64,000 nt of DNA from Desulfosporosinus cupriresistens (GTDB taxonomy: Bacteria > Bacillota > Desulfitobacteriia > Desulfitobacteriales > Desulfitobacteriaceae): assembly GCF_001707885.1 (NCBI RefSeq), contig NZ_MASS01000007.1, positions 45,603 to 109,602 of the forward strand, in the 5' to 3' direction. The notes under the pieces were generated by a model, which saw only the letters and a list, made by a program, of their open reading frames with translations, had not been told where the DNA came from and did not search any database. Shown one piece after another: positions 18,537 through 27,177 of this stretch. Both the position numbers and the translations under genes were made by a program. Each line of letters starts with the position of its first letter. Within the stretch, counting starts at the first letter, position 1.

Positions 18537-19622
18537 ATGGAAACTAGGTTATGTAAACCCACGAGTTTCGTTCGGCCTGAAGTTCGTCAGCTCGTTCCTT
18601 ATGAAGTGAAACATATGCCTGAGTGTGTTAAACTCGATGCCAATGAAAACCCCTTTCCCTGGCCTGTGGGAATGCGCGAGGATTTGTTCTCTGAAAAACT
18701 AATGTTTAATCGTTATCCAGACGGAATGGCTCAAGACCTTAAAAATGCTATTGCAGAATATACAAGAATTTCATCGGCAGGAATTCTTGTTGGCAATGGA
18801 TCGGACGAACTGATCCAACTCATCTTACTCACTTTTGGCGGTTTAGGAAAATCGATGATTATTCACCCTCCGACGTTTGGCATGTACCAGATTTCCGCTC
18901 ATCTTACGGACACCGCAGTAGTGGAAGTTCCTTTGTTAAACGGCCTAGATCTGAACACTGAGCAGATGTTAAAGGCGGCCCTTTCCCCGGAGGCCCACGT
19001 GGTTATAATTTGTAATCCCAATAATCCTACCGGTACGCTGTTCTCCAGAGAAGAAATTCTTCAACTTGTACGGGAAAGCGGTAAAATCGTCGTTGTTGAT
19101 GAGGCGTACGCTGAGTTTTCCGGGGAAACCCTGATTCCTGAGATTGAAAATTACCCCAACTTGGTGATACTTCGGACGTTCTCCAAATCTTTTGGAATGG
19201 CTGGCCTCCGCTTGGGGTATTTGCTAGGACAACCAGAGACCATTGCCTGGATCAATCGAGCTCGACCGCCATTTAATGTCAATTCGTTTAGTCAAAAAGC
19301 AGGGATTTTGGCCTTAGGTTATTTAAGTGAGTATCAAGTGCAAATTCAGAGTATTAAAGCCGAGACGCAAAAACTCTACGAGGGCTTAACTCAGGTTGCG
19401 GGTGTTGTGGTTTATCCTACGAAGGCGAACTTTATCCTCTTTAAACCGGGTGATCCCGACAGTTGGGCAGAGGAGTTGTTAAAAAGAGGGTTCCTTGTCC
19501 GTAACATGGGTGTGCTCCCCACTATAGGGAAATGCTTGCGTATCAGTGCCGGATTGCCGGAGGAAAATGACAGGTTTCTACGAGCAATTAGAGAGATTAG
19601 CATGGGCGTTACAGGCGTTTAA
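18537..19622 (+). CDS. hisC: Histidinol-phosphate aminotransferase
   Basis: This 361-residue fold-type I PLP enzyme converts imidazole-acetol phosphate to histidinol phosphate with glutamate. Features: KLDANENPFPWP near the N-terminus, VGNGSDELIQLI, CNPNNPTGTLF, VVDEAYAEFSG and the PLP-Lys motif FSKSFGMAGLRLGYLLG. RBS GGAAGGAG lies upstream. It is followed after about 60 nt by hisB. No HisN/HolPase gene was found nearby to supply the following phosphatase step. Confidence 0.95.
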   Translation: METRLCKPTSFVRPEVRQLVPYEVKHMPECVKLDANENPFPWPVGMREDLFSEKLMFNRYPDGMAQDLKNAIAEYTRISSAGILVGNGSDELIQLILLTFGGLGKSMIIHPPTFGMYQISAHLTDTAVVEVPLLNGLDLNTEQMLKAALSPEAHVVIICNPNNPTGTLFSREEILQLVRESGKIVVVDEAYAEFSGETLIPEIENYPNLVILRTFSKSFGMAGLRLGYLLGQPETIAWINRARPPFNVNSFSQKAGILALGYLSEYQVQIQSIKAETQKLYEGLTQVAGVVVYPTKANFILFKPGDPDSWAEELLKRGFLVRNMGVLPTIGKCLRISAGLPEENDRFLRAIREISMGVTGV

Positions 19623-19685
19623 TCTTGGTTGGTCTTTCAAGGTTAGAAATTATTCTTGGTACTATCGTTTCGAGAGGAGACCAGC

Positions 19686-20270
19686 ATGAGAGAAGCTTAT
19701 ATTGAACGTAAAACAAAGGAAACCGAGATTCGTGTTCGTTTAAACCTTGACGGAACCGGTGAGGCTCAAGTCCAAACAGGGATAGGTTTTTTTGATCATA
19801 TGCTGACTGCCTTTGCTCGCTTTGCCTATCTAGATCTTATCCTTGAGTCCAGTGGCGATCTAGAGGTAGATACTCATCATACGATCGAGGATTGTGGTAT
19901 CGTTTTGGGGCAAGCTCTGCGGGAAGCATGTGGTGATAAAGCAGGGATCGAACGGATTGGTGAGGCCCTTCTTCCCATGGATGAGGCTCTTGTACAAGTA
20001 GCTTTGGATATTTCCAATCGCCCTTATCTAGTTTGGGATGTTCAGTGTCCAGATGGTATGGTCGGCGAGTTTCCGGTTGAGATGGCGGAAGAGTTTTTCC
20101 GGGCTCTGGCCGTGCAGAGCGGACTCACTCTGCATATTAGGTTATTTTCCGGAAGAAATCGTCATCATATTTTGGAAGCTGCTTTTAAAGGAGTTGGGAG
20201 AGCCCTTGGTCTGGCCTTACGCCTGAATACTCGGTATAGCGGTATCCTTTCGACCAAAGGGGTTTTATAA
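19686..20270 (+). CDS. hisB: Imidazoleglycerol-phosphate dehydratase
   Basis: This 194-residue monofunctional HisB dehydrates imidazoleglycerol phosphate. Motifs: RKTKETEIRVRLNLDGTG, GIGFFDHML, DLEVDTHHTIEDCGIVLGQAL (Mn-binding His cluster) and GRNRHHILEAAFKG. The fused N-terminal phosphatase domain of enterobacterial HisB is absent. An in-frame TTG 30 nt upstream extends the open frame, but AGGAG just ahead of the ATG at 19686 fixes the start. Confidence 0.95.
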   Translation: MREAYIERKTKETEIRVRLNLDGTGEAQVQTGIGFFDHMLTAFARFAYLDLILESSGDLEVDTHHTIEDCGIVLGQALREACGDKAGIERIGEALLPMDEALVQVALDISNRPYLVWDVQCPDGMVGEFPVEMAEEFFRALAVQSGLTLHIRLFSGRNRHHILEAAFKGVGRALGLALRLNTRYSGILSTKGVL

Positions 20271-20290
20271 ATAATCGAGTTCCAGGAGGA

Positions 20291-20926
20291 ATGAAAGTGA
20301 TTGGCATTGTAGATTATGGACGAGGAAACTTAAGAAGTGTTGAGAAGGCTTTGGAAAAGGTCGGGTTTGAGGCTTTGATTATGACGTCCCCAGAGGAACT
20401 GGCTAAAGTAAATGGAGTCATACTTCCAGGAGTTGGGGCCTTTGCCGATGCGATGGCGGCGTTAAATAGTGGCGAGTGGATTGAGCCTATTATCCAGTTT
20501 GCTCGCTCCGGACGCCCTTTTCTGGGAATTTGCTTAGGGATGCAGGTTCTCTTTGAGGTTGGAGAAGAACATGGTGAGCACGCTGGATTAGGACTCTTAG
20601 CAGGTCGAGTTGTTAAATTTCCGCCTGGCGGCAAAGTTCCACATATGGGTTGGAATAGTTTGAAGTTGGAACAACCTTCCCGTTTATTAGAAGGGATTCC
20701 GAATGAATCCTACTTCTATTTTGTGCATTCGTATTATGCAGAGCCCAGTGAGAAGAAGGATATTATAGCGACTAGTGATTATGGGGTCGTATTTCCGGCA
20801 GTCGTAGGCAAGGACAATGTCTGGGGAGCACAATTTCACCCGGAAAAATCTAGTCCTTGGGGACTTCAACTCCTGACGAACTTTGGAAAGTGGGTGAATG
20901 ACGATGCTACTTTTTCCAGCCATTGA
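20291..20926 (+). CDS. hisH: Imidazole glycerol phosphate synthase, glutaminase subunit
   Basis: This 211-residue class I glutamine amidotransferase delivers ammonia to HisF. Motifs: VDYGRGNLRSVEKAL, LPGVGAFADAM (oxyanion region), GICLGMQ (nucleophilic Cys) and AQFHPEKS (catalytic His-Pro-Glu). RBS CCAGGAGG lies upstream. The 3' end overlaps the hisA start by about 20-30 nt, which suggests translational coupling. Confidence 0.95.
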   Translation: MKVIGIVDYGRGNLRSVEKALEKVGFEALIMTSPEELAKVNGVILPGVGAFADAMAALNSGEWIEPIIQFARSGRPFLGICLGMQVLFEVGEEHGEHAGLGLLAGRVVKFPPGGKVPHMGWNSLKLEQPSRLLEGIPNESYFYFVHSYYAEPSEKKDIIATSDYGVVFPAVVGKDNVWGAQFHPEKSSPWGLQLLTNFGKWVNDDATFSSH

Positions 20927-21674
20927 TCTGAAAGAGGGGAAAGCGGTGCGCCTTTTACAGGGACGGATGGAGGATTCCACAGTTTACGCCGACAACCCTG
21001 TTGAAGTAGCGAAGGATTTTGAGAGTCAAGGTGCAGAATATTTACATGTCGTCGATCTGAACGGCGCCTTTACCGGAGAACCGGTGAATGATGAGACGAT
21101 ACGCAAGATTGTAGGGAGCGTCTCTTTGAAAGTTCAAGTGGGTGGTGGAATCCGTTCTATGGAGCGGATTACGGAACTATTAGAGTTAGGAGTCGAAAGG
21201 GTTATTCTAGGGACGATTGCTGTTAAAAACCCGGGATTGGTCGCTGAAGCAGCACGCAAGTACGGGAAACGGGTTATCGTTGGTATTGATGCCAAGGACG
21301 GTTTGGTTGCAGTCCAAGGTTGGGCAGAAACAACAGAAATGTTGGCTATCGATTTAGGTAAAGCCATGAAAACCGTAGGAATCAAAAGCGTAGTCTTTAC
21401 AGACATCTCACGCGATGGAATGCTCCAAGGCCCTAATATCAAAAGTACCGTACAAATGGCTCAGGAAACTGGCCTATCAGTTATTGCCTCAGGTGGAATT
21501 TCTACCTTAGCCGACTTGAAAAACTTGCAGATGGAGTCGTTAAAAGGGGTCTCCATTGAAGGTGCTATTACAGGGAAAGCGCTCTATAGCGGGGCATTTA
21601 GCCTGAAGGAAGCCTTGGAGGCTGCTCGTTCAGAGGGGATTGACGAGAAAAATAATAGGAACGGGGGGGAATGA
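20898..21674 (+). CDS. hisA: ProFAR isomerase
   Basis: This 258-residue (beta/alpha)8-barrel catalyses the Amadori isomerisation of ProFAR to PRFAR. Motifs: [68 protein letters not shown] and [10 protein letters not shown]. Two in-frame ATGs (20898 and 20904) are possible. The second gives the classical N-terminus MLLFPAIDL. The gene begins inside hisH and ends 1 nt before the ATG of hisF. Confidence 0.95.
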   Translation: MTMLLFPAIDLKEGKAVRLLQGRMEDSTVYADNPVEVAKDFESQGAEYLHVVDLNGAFTGEPVNDETIRKIVGSVSLKVQVGGGIRSMERITELLELGVERVILGTIAVKNPGLVAEAARKYGKRVIVGIDAKDGLVAVQGWAETTEMLAIDLGKAMKTVGIKSVVFTDISRDGMLQGPNIKSTVQMAQETGLSVIASGGISTLADLKNLQMESLKGVSIEGAITGKALYSGAFSLKEALEAARSEGIDEKNNRNGGE

Positions 21675-21675
21675 T

Positions 21676-22440
21676 ATGTTAAGTAAGAGGATCATTCCCT
21701 GTTTAGACGTCCATGATGGGCGCGTGGTCAAAGGAACCAACTTTGTGCAGTTGCGTGATGCAGGCGATCCGGTGGAACTTGCTGCACTCTATGACAGAGA
21801 AGGCGCCGATGAGTTAATATTCCTGGATATAACCGCTTCATCGGATAAACGAGAAACCATGGTAGATGTGGTACGTCGTACCGCTGAACAAGTCTTTATT
21901 CCCTTCACGATTGGCGGTGGATTGCGGACCATTGAGGATATCCGTCGAATGCTCCGGGCTGGAGCAGACAAAATCGCACTTAACACCTCTGCCGTTCAGA
22001 ATCCGCGGCTAATTCAGGAAGGGGCTCATGCCTTCGGAAGCCAGTGTATCGTGGTAGCCATTGATGCCCGGAGCACGGCCCCGGGGAAATGGGAAGTGTA
22101 TATTCACGGGGGTAGGACGGCGACCGGCAAGGATGTCTTGGAATGGGCTGAGGAAGCGGAATCTCTCGGTGCAGGTGAGATCCTCTTAACCTCCATGGAC
22201 CGGGATGGAACCAAGGCTGGTTATGAGTTGGAATTGACGAGAGCTGTGAGTCGGGCGGTCTCCCTACCTGTCATTGCGAGCGGCGGGGTAGGAACTCTAC
22301 AACATTTAGCGGAAGGTCTAACTCTTGGAGAAGCGGACGCCGTCTTAGCGGCTTCGATCTTTCATTACAAGGAGTACAGCATAGAGGAAGCTAAACGCTA
22401 CTTGGCAGAGCAGGGGATTTTAGTTAGAGGACTTGTGTGA
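21676..22440 (+). CDS. hisF: Imidazole glycerol phosphate synthase, cyclase subunit
   Basis: This 254-residue (beta/alpha)8-barrel is the partner of HisH. It makes imidazoleglycerol phosphate and AICAR from PRFAR and ammonia. Motifs: [76 protein letters not shown] and [13 protein letters not shown]. An upstream in-frame TTG at 21640 lies inside hisA, but GGGGGG just ahead of the ATG at 21676 supports the start given. A 12-nt copy of the last codons and stop repeats directly after the stop (22442-22453). Confidence 0.95.
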   Translation: MLSKRIIPCLDVHDGRVVKGTNFVQLRDAGDPVELAALYDREGADELIFLDITASSDKRETMVDVVRRTAEQVFIPFTIGGGLRTIEDIRRMLRAGADKIALNTSAVQNPRLIQEGAHAFGSQCIVVAIDARSTAPGKWEVYIHGGRTATGKDVLEWAEEAESLGAGEILLTSMDRDGTKAGYELELTRAVSRAVSLPVIASGGVGTLQHLAEGLTLGEADAVLAASIFHYKEYSIEEAKRYLAEQGILVRGLV

Positions 22441-22615
22441 GGGACTTGTGTGACACCGCGCTCGGTCTTACGACGCAGAGCAAACTAACCGTTCAAGCTC
22501 CTTCTCTGGGGAGCGGGGTTCATCCTACGCCGGAAAGTATTCCTTTCGGGATCTCGGCTTCGGCGATACTAATCCTACGGCGCAAAAGTGTACGTTAATG
22601 GCTCTGCGCCTTCGG

Positions 22616-22640
22616 CGATAGTCTCCACTGGAGACTATCG
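22616..22640. repeat. Near-perfect 25-nt palindrome
   Basis: Twelve-base arms CGATAGTCTCCA and TGGAGACTATCG are separated by one base. No T-run follows, so it is not a standard terminator. Confidence 0.7.
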
Positions 22641-22680
22641 TGCCAAAAGCGCCATCCGCTGGCCCACGAAAACACTGTTT

Positions 22681-22739
22681 TCGCACGGATTACCCTTCTA
22701 ACAGACACGGTCTTCGCACGAATTAGCCTTTCTTGCAGA
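22681..22739. repeat. Imperfect 25-nt direct repeat
   Basis: TCGCACGGATTACCCTT and following bases (22681-22705) recur as TCGCACGAATTAGCCTT and following bases (22714-22739), both ending in CAGA. Confidence 0.6.
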
Positions 22740-22930
22740 TGGCGAGAAGGGACCTTGTGCGCTGCCCCGTATCTGGGGTTGGTCGCTTGAACGGAAGTTT
22801 GCTGGTCTGCTTACGTAAAGACGTCGCGCTCGTGTCACACTGCGTCCTGGGCTTGGGTCGAGGGGAACGGAAGAGCGGGGGGGGACGGCACATTACATGT
22901 GCACCGTCTGGCTCTGCTAGAGGGATTTGA

Positions 22931-22960
22931 GTGCAAGTCAGGGACGGTTCTAACTTGCAC
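22931..22960. repeat. REP-like hairpin with AGGGACGGTTCT core (copy 2)
   Basis: GTGCAAGT (22931-22938) and ACTTGCAC (22953-22960) form an 8-bp stem around a loop with AGGGACGGTTCT, the same core as at 13196-13224. Confidence 0.65.
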
Positions 22961-23013
22961 AACTAAGAACTATCCGCACTACACGAACTACGATATGGAA
23001 GGTAGAGATATAG

Positions 23014-23685
23014 ATGGATGCAAATCAAATAGAAACCTTAGATTTAACAGGAATTAGCTGGGATTCTCGGGGGCTTGTTCCCGCGATTGTTCAGGATGTG
23101 GAGACCAAAGATGTTCTGATGCTTGCGTATATGAATGAAGAGTCTTTACGCCGAACGCTTCGGGAACGCAAGGCCTGTTATTATAGCCGGAGTCGGCAAT
23201 CTCTGTGGTTGAAAGGGGAAACTTCTGGTCATTTTCAAGAGATTATTGATATCAAGTTTGACTGTGATCAGGATGCATTGCTCTTGACTGTAAAACAAAC
23301 GGGGATGGCTTGCCATGAGAACCACTTTTCGTGTTTCCACTATGATTTGACAAGTGATGGATTTAAGGTCACTGGAGAAGCTGAAGTAAGGCCCGAGCCA
23401 CCACTTGGGAGGACCTTAGAGCTGTTGACTGATGTGATTCATTCTCGAAACCTGGAGCGGCCGGAAGGGGCTTATACGACCTATCTGTTCGAAAAGGGAA
23501 TTGATAAGATTCTCAAAAAGGTCGGGGAAGAGAGCGCAGAAGTTATTATTGCTGCTAAGAATGCTGATCCAGAGGAGATCAAATGTGAAGTGTCCGATTT
23601 GTTCTATCATGTGCTAGTGATGTTGGAAGAGCGCGGGGTTGGTGTTGGTGAGATTGCTAAGGAACTCCTGGCTAGGCAGAAGTGA
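23014..23685 (+). CDS. hisIE: Bifunctional phosphoribosyl-AMP cyclohydrolase / phosphoribosyl-ATP pyrophosphatase
   Basis: This 223-residue fusion has an N-terminal HisI (residues about 15-115) with VLMLAYMNEESL, CYYSRSRQSLW, DCDQDALL and the metal-binding GMACHENHFSCF. The C-terminal HisE (about 130-223) has ERPEGAYTTYLFEKG and KKVGEESAEVIIAAKN. It performs steps 2 and 3 of histidine synthesis. It is cut off from hisF by a 570-bp repeat-rich spacer and closed by the terminator at 23716. Whether it has its own promoter is not clear. Confidence 0.96.
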   Translation: MDANQIETLDLTGISWDSRGLVPAIVQDVETKDVLMLAYMNEESLRRTLRERKACYYSRSRQSLWLKGETSGHFQEIIDIKFDCDQDALLLTVKQTGMACHENHFSCFHYDLTSDGFKVTGEAEVRPEPPLGRTLELLTDVIHSRNLERPEGAYTTYLFEKGIDKILKKVGEESAEVIIAAKNADPEEIKCEVSDLFYHVLVMLEERGVGVGEIAKELLARQK

Positions 23686-23715
23686 GGGAGTTTAGATAAT
23701 AATAATCGAGAAAAC

Positions 23716-23749
23716 AAGGCTGGAAGTACTAGTGATCCAGCCTTTTTTC
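23716..23749 (+). terminator. Terminator after hisIE (AAGGCTGGAA-type stem)
   Basis: AAGGCTGGA (23716-23724) pairs with TCCAGCCTT (23736-23744) and is followed by TTTTCT. It is one of five related hairpins in the window. Confidence 0.85.
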
Positions 23750-23780
23750 TATGTCACCACCTGAATTTAATACTGTAAAT

Positions 23781-23825
23781 AGAGAAACAAGGTTAGAAGT
23801 CTAAAGCTTCCAACCTTGTTTCTCT
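23781..23825. terminator. Bidirectional terminator-like hairpin (AAGGTTAGAAG-type stem)
   Basis: AGAGAAACAAGGTTAGAAG (23781-23799) pairs with the segment 23807-23825, with one mismatch, giving a 19-bp stem. It lies between hisIE and a convergent hypothetical gene and could terminate both. Confidence 0.75.
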
Positions 23826-23869
23826 ACGTCAACTTAATTTTTATTAAAAAACTACTTATTCTTATATAA

Positions 23870-24157
23870 TTACAGCCTTTCAAACTCACCGTTGGTATTC
23901 AGATATTGGATATCAATACAACCATAATACTCGCCATACATATCTAGCGGGTCAAAGCCACTTTTACGAGTGCAGTCATCCGAGTAGCCGATAAAGTAGA
24001 CTTCTTGGTCTTGGTCTCGCATTCTGAATTTGAACTGTGGTTCAGACTCGAATTTTTTAACCAATTGTTCGAATTCCTCAGAACCTTTCTTGGCATCTGA
24101 AGTGAAGTATTCCGTCATAGATTTATTTTCTAGGCAATTCTCAGTTATTTTAAACAT
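23870..24157 (-). CDS. Hypothetical protein, 95 residues
   Basis: I do not recognise this protein. It is acidic and soluble, with an N-terminal helical half (KGSEEFEQLVKKFESE) and a C-terminal half rich in aromatic and acidic residues (VYFIGYSDDC, DPLDMYGEYYGCIDIQYLN). No signal peptide or membrane segment is present. On the minus strand an AAGGTGG-like RBS precedes the ATG. It stands alone between hisIE and ilvB, convergent with hisIE. The composition looks like a genuine gene. Confidence 0.6.
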   Translation of the reverse strand: MFKITENCLENKSMTEYFTSDAKKGSEEFEQLVKKFESEPQFKFRMRDQDQEVYFIGYSDDCTRKSGFDPLDMYGEYYGCIDIQYLNTNGEFERL

Positions 24158-24437
24158 ATAATAACCACCTTCACGTTAGTATTTTGATATTCTTCATAGC
24201 ATTTATCATAACATAAATTTACCTAGGAGACCGTATCCAAATGGAATTCAGCATCAAGTTTAAATATAATGTAATTAAAAATTTTTTCTGAATAAACTGA
24301 AATTTCTTTCTTTTGAAGGAAGGTATAAATTGGATTTCGGCGAATTACGATCTAAAGACCATTTCGGGCCCTTGCCTGTGTCAATCGCCATGAAATGGAC
24401 AACGACTAGATAAGTTAGGAGGGGGAGAGAGATAAGT

Positions 24438-26123
24438 ATGAATGAAGGAAAAAAGAGATTAAAAGGGGCAACCATCTTATTAGAGGCCTTGGAAAAGGAA
24501 GGCGCTGACGTGATTTTCGGTTATCCAGGTGGAGTATTGCTTCCGCTGTATGATGCACTGCTTGACAGTCCTATCCGACATATACTTGTACGTCATGAAC
24601 AAGGGGGAGTGCATGCAGCCGATGGTTATGCACGAGTAACTGGAAAAGTGGGGGTATGTCTAGCCACGTCGGGTCCCGGTGCCACGAATCTAGTCACAGG
24701 TATTACCAATGCCTATATGGATTCCATTCCTTTAGTTGTTTTGACTGGTCAGGTCGTTACCAGTCTGCTCGGAACAGACTCCTTTCAGGAAGCGGATATC
24801 ACAGGGATCACCACGCCAGTTACTAAGCACAATTATTTGGTAAAGGACGCACGAGAGATTCCTCGGATTATCAAAGAGGCTTTTTATCTCGCTGGGACAG
24901 GTCGGCCAGGTCCTGTACTCATCGATCTTCCAAAGGACATTTTAGCTGCAGAAATCGAACCCTTTTCTGCTGATATGGACTTGAAAGGGTACCATGTACC
25001 TAGCAAAGGAGACAGTGATAAGATCGCTGAAGTTGCTAAAGCAATATCAAAATCTCGCAGACCAGTAATTTATGCTGGGGGTGGAGTGATTACGGCAGGA
25101 GCTGGAGGGGTCTTACGACAGTTGGCAGAAAGATCCTCCTTACCAGTGGTCACGACGTTGATGGGAATTGGGTGCCTCCCCTCTGGACATCCCAATCTCT
25201 TAGGGATGGTAGGATTGCACGGTGCTGTAGCGGCGAACTATGCCGTGGATGATTGTGATTTGCTGCTCGCCGTAGGGGTTCGCTTTGATGACCGTGTGAC
25301 AAGCGGTCTGGGACATCTTTTTGCAACCAAAGCAAAGATTGTTCATATTGACATTGATCCTGCGGAGATTGCTAAAGTAGTAAGGACGCATATTCCCATC
25401 ATTGGAGATGCTCGTTTGGTTCTGGAGGAACTGTCGAATGCCCTCGAGGGATATACTGTTGCTCAAGTGGGAGACTGGTGGGATCAATTGCGTGCTTGGA
25501 AAAAGGGTTACCCTATAAAGTATGACAAGGACAGACTAACCCCGCAGATGGTAATTGAATGTGTCGGGGAACTTGCCAACGAGGATACGATGGTAATTAC
25601 TGATGTAGGACAGCATCAAATGTGGGCTGCCCAAGTTTATCCGATCATGAAGTCACGTAATTTTGCGACCAGTGGTGGGCTTGGAACGATGGGCTTTGGT
25701 CTTCCGGCTGCAATGGGTGCCCAAATAGCTCGTCCCGACGATATAGTTGTTTTGATCACTGGAGATGGTTCTTTTCAGATGTGTATTCAGGAACTGGCGA
25801 CAATTGCTCATAATAAACTTCCGATTAAAATGGTACTTCTTAACAACGGAGTCTTAGGTATGGTTCGTCAATTGCAGAAATATTTTAGCGGCGAGCGGTA
25901 TAATCAGATCGATCTCCAGGGCAATCCGGATTTTATCAAAATAGCGGAGGCCTATGGAATTCGAGGAATTCGTGTTGATTCTTTGGAACAGGTACGTGGC
26001 AGTATTTCGGAAGCATTTAAACATCCAGGCCCTGTTTTGTTAGAGTTTGCGATCTCTCCGAACGATGATGTTTTGCCGATAGTTCCACCGGGAAAACCAA
26101 TTACTGAAATGCTAGGGAGGTAA
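24438..26123 (+). CDS. ilvB: Acetolactate synthase large subunit
   Basis: This 561-residue ThDP enzyme makes acetolactate or acetohydroxybutyrate for branched-chain amino acids. Domain order: Pyr domain (GATILLEALEKEGADVIFGYPGG, catalytic Glu in RHEQGGVHAADGYAR), FAD/central domain (about 190-330), and PP domain with GDGSFQMCIQELATI ... NNGVLGMVRQ (ThDP motif GDG-NN). It is 5 nt upstream of ilvN. GGAGGGGGAG precedes the ATG. The 280-nt region upstream contains an imperfect CCATTTC/GAAATGG inverted repeat around 24360-24400 but no recognisable T-box. Confidence 0.95.
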   Translation: MNEGKKRLKGATILLEALEKEGADVIFGYPGGVLLPLYDALLDSPIRHILVRHEQGGVHAADGYARVTGKVGVCLATSGPGATNLVTGITNAYMDSIPLVVLTGQVVTSLLGTDSFQEADITGITTPVTKHNYLVKDAREIPRIIKEAFYLAGTGRPGPVLIDLPKDILAAEIEPFSADMDLKGYHVPSKGDSDKIAEVAKAISKSRRPVIYAGGGVITAGAGGVLRQLAERSSLPVVTTLMGIGCLPSGHPNLLGMVGLHGAVAANYAVDDCDLLLAVGVRFDDRVTSGLGHLFATKAKIVHIDIDPAEIAKVVRTHIPIIGDARLVLEELSNALEGYTVAQVGDWWDQLRAWKKGYPIKYDKDRLTPQMVIECVGELANEDTMVITDVGQHQMWAAQVYPIMKSRNFATSGGLGTMGFGLPAAMGAQIARPDDIVVLITGDGSFQMCIQELATIAHNKLPIKMVLLNNGVLGMVRQLQKYFSGERYNQIDLQGNPDFIKIAEAYGIRGIRVDSLEQVRGSISEAFKHPGPVLLEFAISPNDDVLPIVPPGKPITEMLGR

Positions 26124-26128
26124 AAAAC

Positions 26129-26608
26129 ATGTTGCATACACTTGCGGCTCTTGTAGAGAACCATCCTGGTGTTTTAACCCGGGTGGCTGGATTATTTGCT
26201 CGCAGAGCATATAACATCGATAGTCTTTCAGTTTGTCAAACGGACGATCCCAAGCTATCGAGAATGACCATTGTTGTTAATGGCGATGCTCAGATTATTG
26301 AGCAAGTTAGAAATCAACTCAATAAACTAGTAATCGTTCACTCAGTCACAGATTTGACTGCCGAGAGTGTTGTTGACCGAGAGCTGGCGTTAATACGTAT
26401 TAAAGTAAGCTCGGAAACACGAGCTGAAGTACTCCAGACGGTCGATATTTTTCGAGGACGGGTTGTGGATATGGGGAGAACCAATCTTACAGTCGAATTA
26501 ACGGGAGACGTTGAAAAAGTTGATGGGTTTGTCAAGGCGATCCGCCCATACGGGTTATTAGAGTTGGTTCGAACCGGAAAGATTGCTATTATGCGATCGG
26601 AAGTATAA
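26129..26608 (+). CDS. ilvN: Acetolactate synthase small (regulatory) subunit
   Basis: This 159-residue protein has an N-terminal ACT domain (HTLAALVENHPGVLTRVAGLFARRAYNIDSLSV) and a C-terminal ALS_ss_C domain (ELALIRIKVSSETRAEVLQ ... GLLELVRTGKIAIMR). It stimulates IlvB and confers valine feedback inhibition. It follows ilvB by 5 nt in one operon. The usual ilvC does not follow; a hairpin repeat and a convergent uspA come next. The symbol ilvH is also used for this subunit. Confidence 0.94.
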   Translation: MLHTLAALVENHPGVLTRVAGLFARRAYNIDSLSVCQTDDPKLSRMTIVVNGDAQIIEQVRNQLNKLVIVHSVTDLTAESVVDRELALIRIKVSSETRAEVLQTVDIFRGRVVDMGRTNLTVELTGDVEKVDGFVKAIRPYGLLELVRTGKIAIMRSEV

Positions 26609-26683
26609 ATGGAAACAACTCATTTACATTCCCTATTGAACGTGCAAATGAGTATACATGGCCAGCGCATCAATGCTACTAAA

Positions 26684-26736
26684 GCTGGCGCCTTCATCAA
26701 GACTTGGCGAAGGCGCCAGCCAAGTTTTCTTTACCT
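26684..26736. repeat. GC-rich hairpin repeat, copy A (probable terminator of ilvBN)
   Basis: GCTGGCGCCTTC (26684-26695) pairs perfectly with GAAGGCGCCAGC (26709-26720), followed by CAAGTTTTCTTTACCT. A 25-nt stretch (26712-26736) is identical to 27808-27832, and the stem resembles the hairpin at 57354-57404. Confidence 0.75.
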
Positions 26737-26745
26737 ATATAAAGT

Positions 26746-27177
26746 TTAATTTCTGCCATTTACAACTAGTACAGGGCATTGGGCATGGGCTAATACGCGT
26801 TGAGTGACACTCCCTAAAATTGCTCCAGCTATAGCTCCGTGACCACGGGTGCCCATAACTACCAAGTCAAATTCTCTTTTGATTTCGTCTATGATACTAC
26901 TTGCCGGGTAGCCGGATGCATGTTTCTTTGATAAGGGCACGTTTTCGATATCAATGTCTCGCAAGGTAGTTTCGAATACAAACTCAGCGGTTTTTTCAAT
27001 TTGCTCCGGAGTAAGGATAACGCTATATCCTACTCCTACACTGTAGGCTTCAAAGGTTGGGGTTACGTGGAAAAGCTCTATCTCTGAATTAAACTTCTTG
27101 GCTAGTTCCAGTGCATTGACAAGGGCATAACGTGAGGGGTCTGAGCCATCTGTAGGTACTAAAATTCTTTTGTACAT
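26746..27177 (-). CDS. Universal stress protein (UspA family)
   Basis: This 143-residue protein has an alpha/beta nucleotide-binding fold: ILVPTDGSDPSRYAL at the N-terminus and VMGTRGHGAIAGAILGSVTQRVL near the C-terminus, which carries the ATP-binding pattern G-2x-G-9x-G(S/T). It ends with CPVLVV, as is usual for the family. The first ATG at 27186 directly abuts AGGAGG, so the ATG at 27177, 9 nt further on, is the better start. It stands alone, convergent to ilvBN. Its stress role is family knowledge only. Confidence 0.9.
   Translation of the reverse strand: MYKRILVPTDGSDPSRYALVNALELAKKFNSEIELFHVTPTFEAYSVGVGYSVILTPEQIEKTAEFVFETTLRDIDIENVPLSKKHASGYPASSIIDEIKREFDLVVMGTRGHGAIAGAILGSVTQRVLAHAQCPVLVVNGRN

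Larger units (their letters stand above)
22441..23013. other. 570-bp GC-rich, palindrome-rich spacer between hisF and hisIE, no gene
   Basis: No credible protein is encoded. Perfect inverted repeats occur at 22616-22640 (CGATAGTCTCCA, 1-nt gap, TGGAGACTATCG) and 22667-22683 (CGAAAACA, 1-nt gap, TGTTTTCG). An imperfect direct repeat of about 25 nt occupies 22681-22705 and 22714-22739. An imperfect hairpin lies at 22884-22908, and the REP-like hairpin at 22931-22960. Base composition is more G+C-rich than in neighbouring genes. It looks like accumulated small mobile repeats. Confidence 0.65.

Noticed and set aside
22733..22962. Two antisense-overlapping frames of 65 and 79 codons in the hisF-hisIE spacer
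   Set aside because: Arg/Cys/Pro-rich composition typical of chance frames in GC-rich repeats, with no RBS.
24160..24437. T-box or leucine leader upstream of ilvB
   Set aside because: No T-box consensus (GGTGGTACCGCG) and no terminator with a T-run were found; only a weak CCATTTC/GAAATGG inverted repeat is present.
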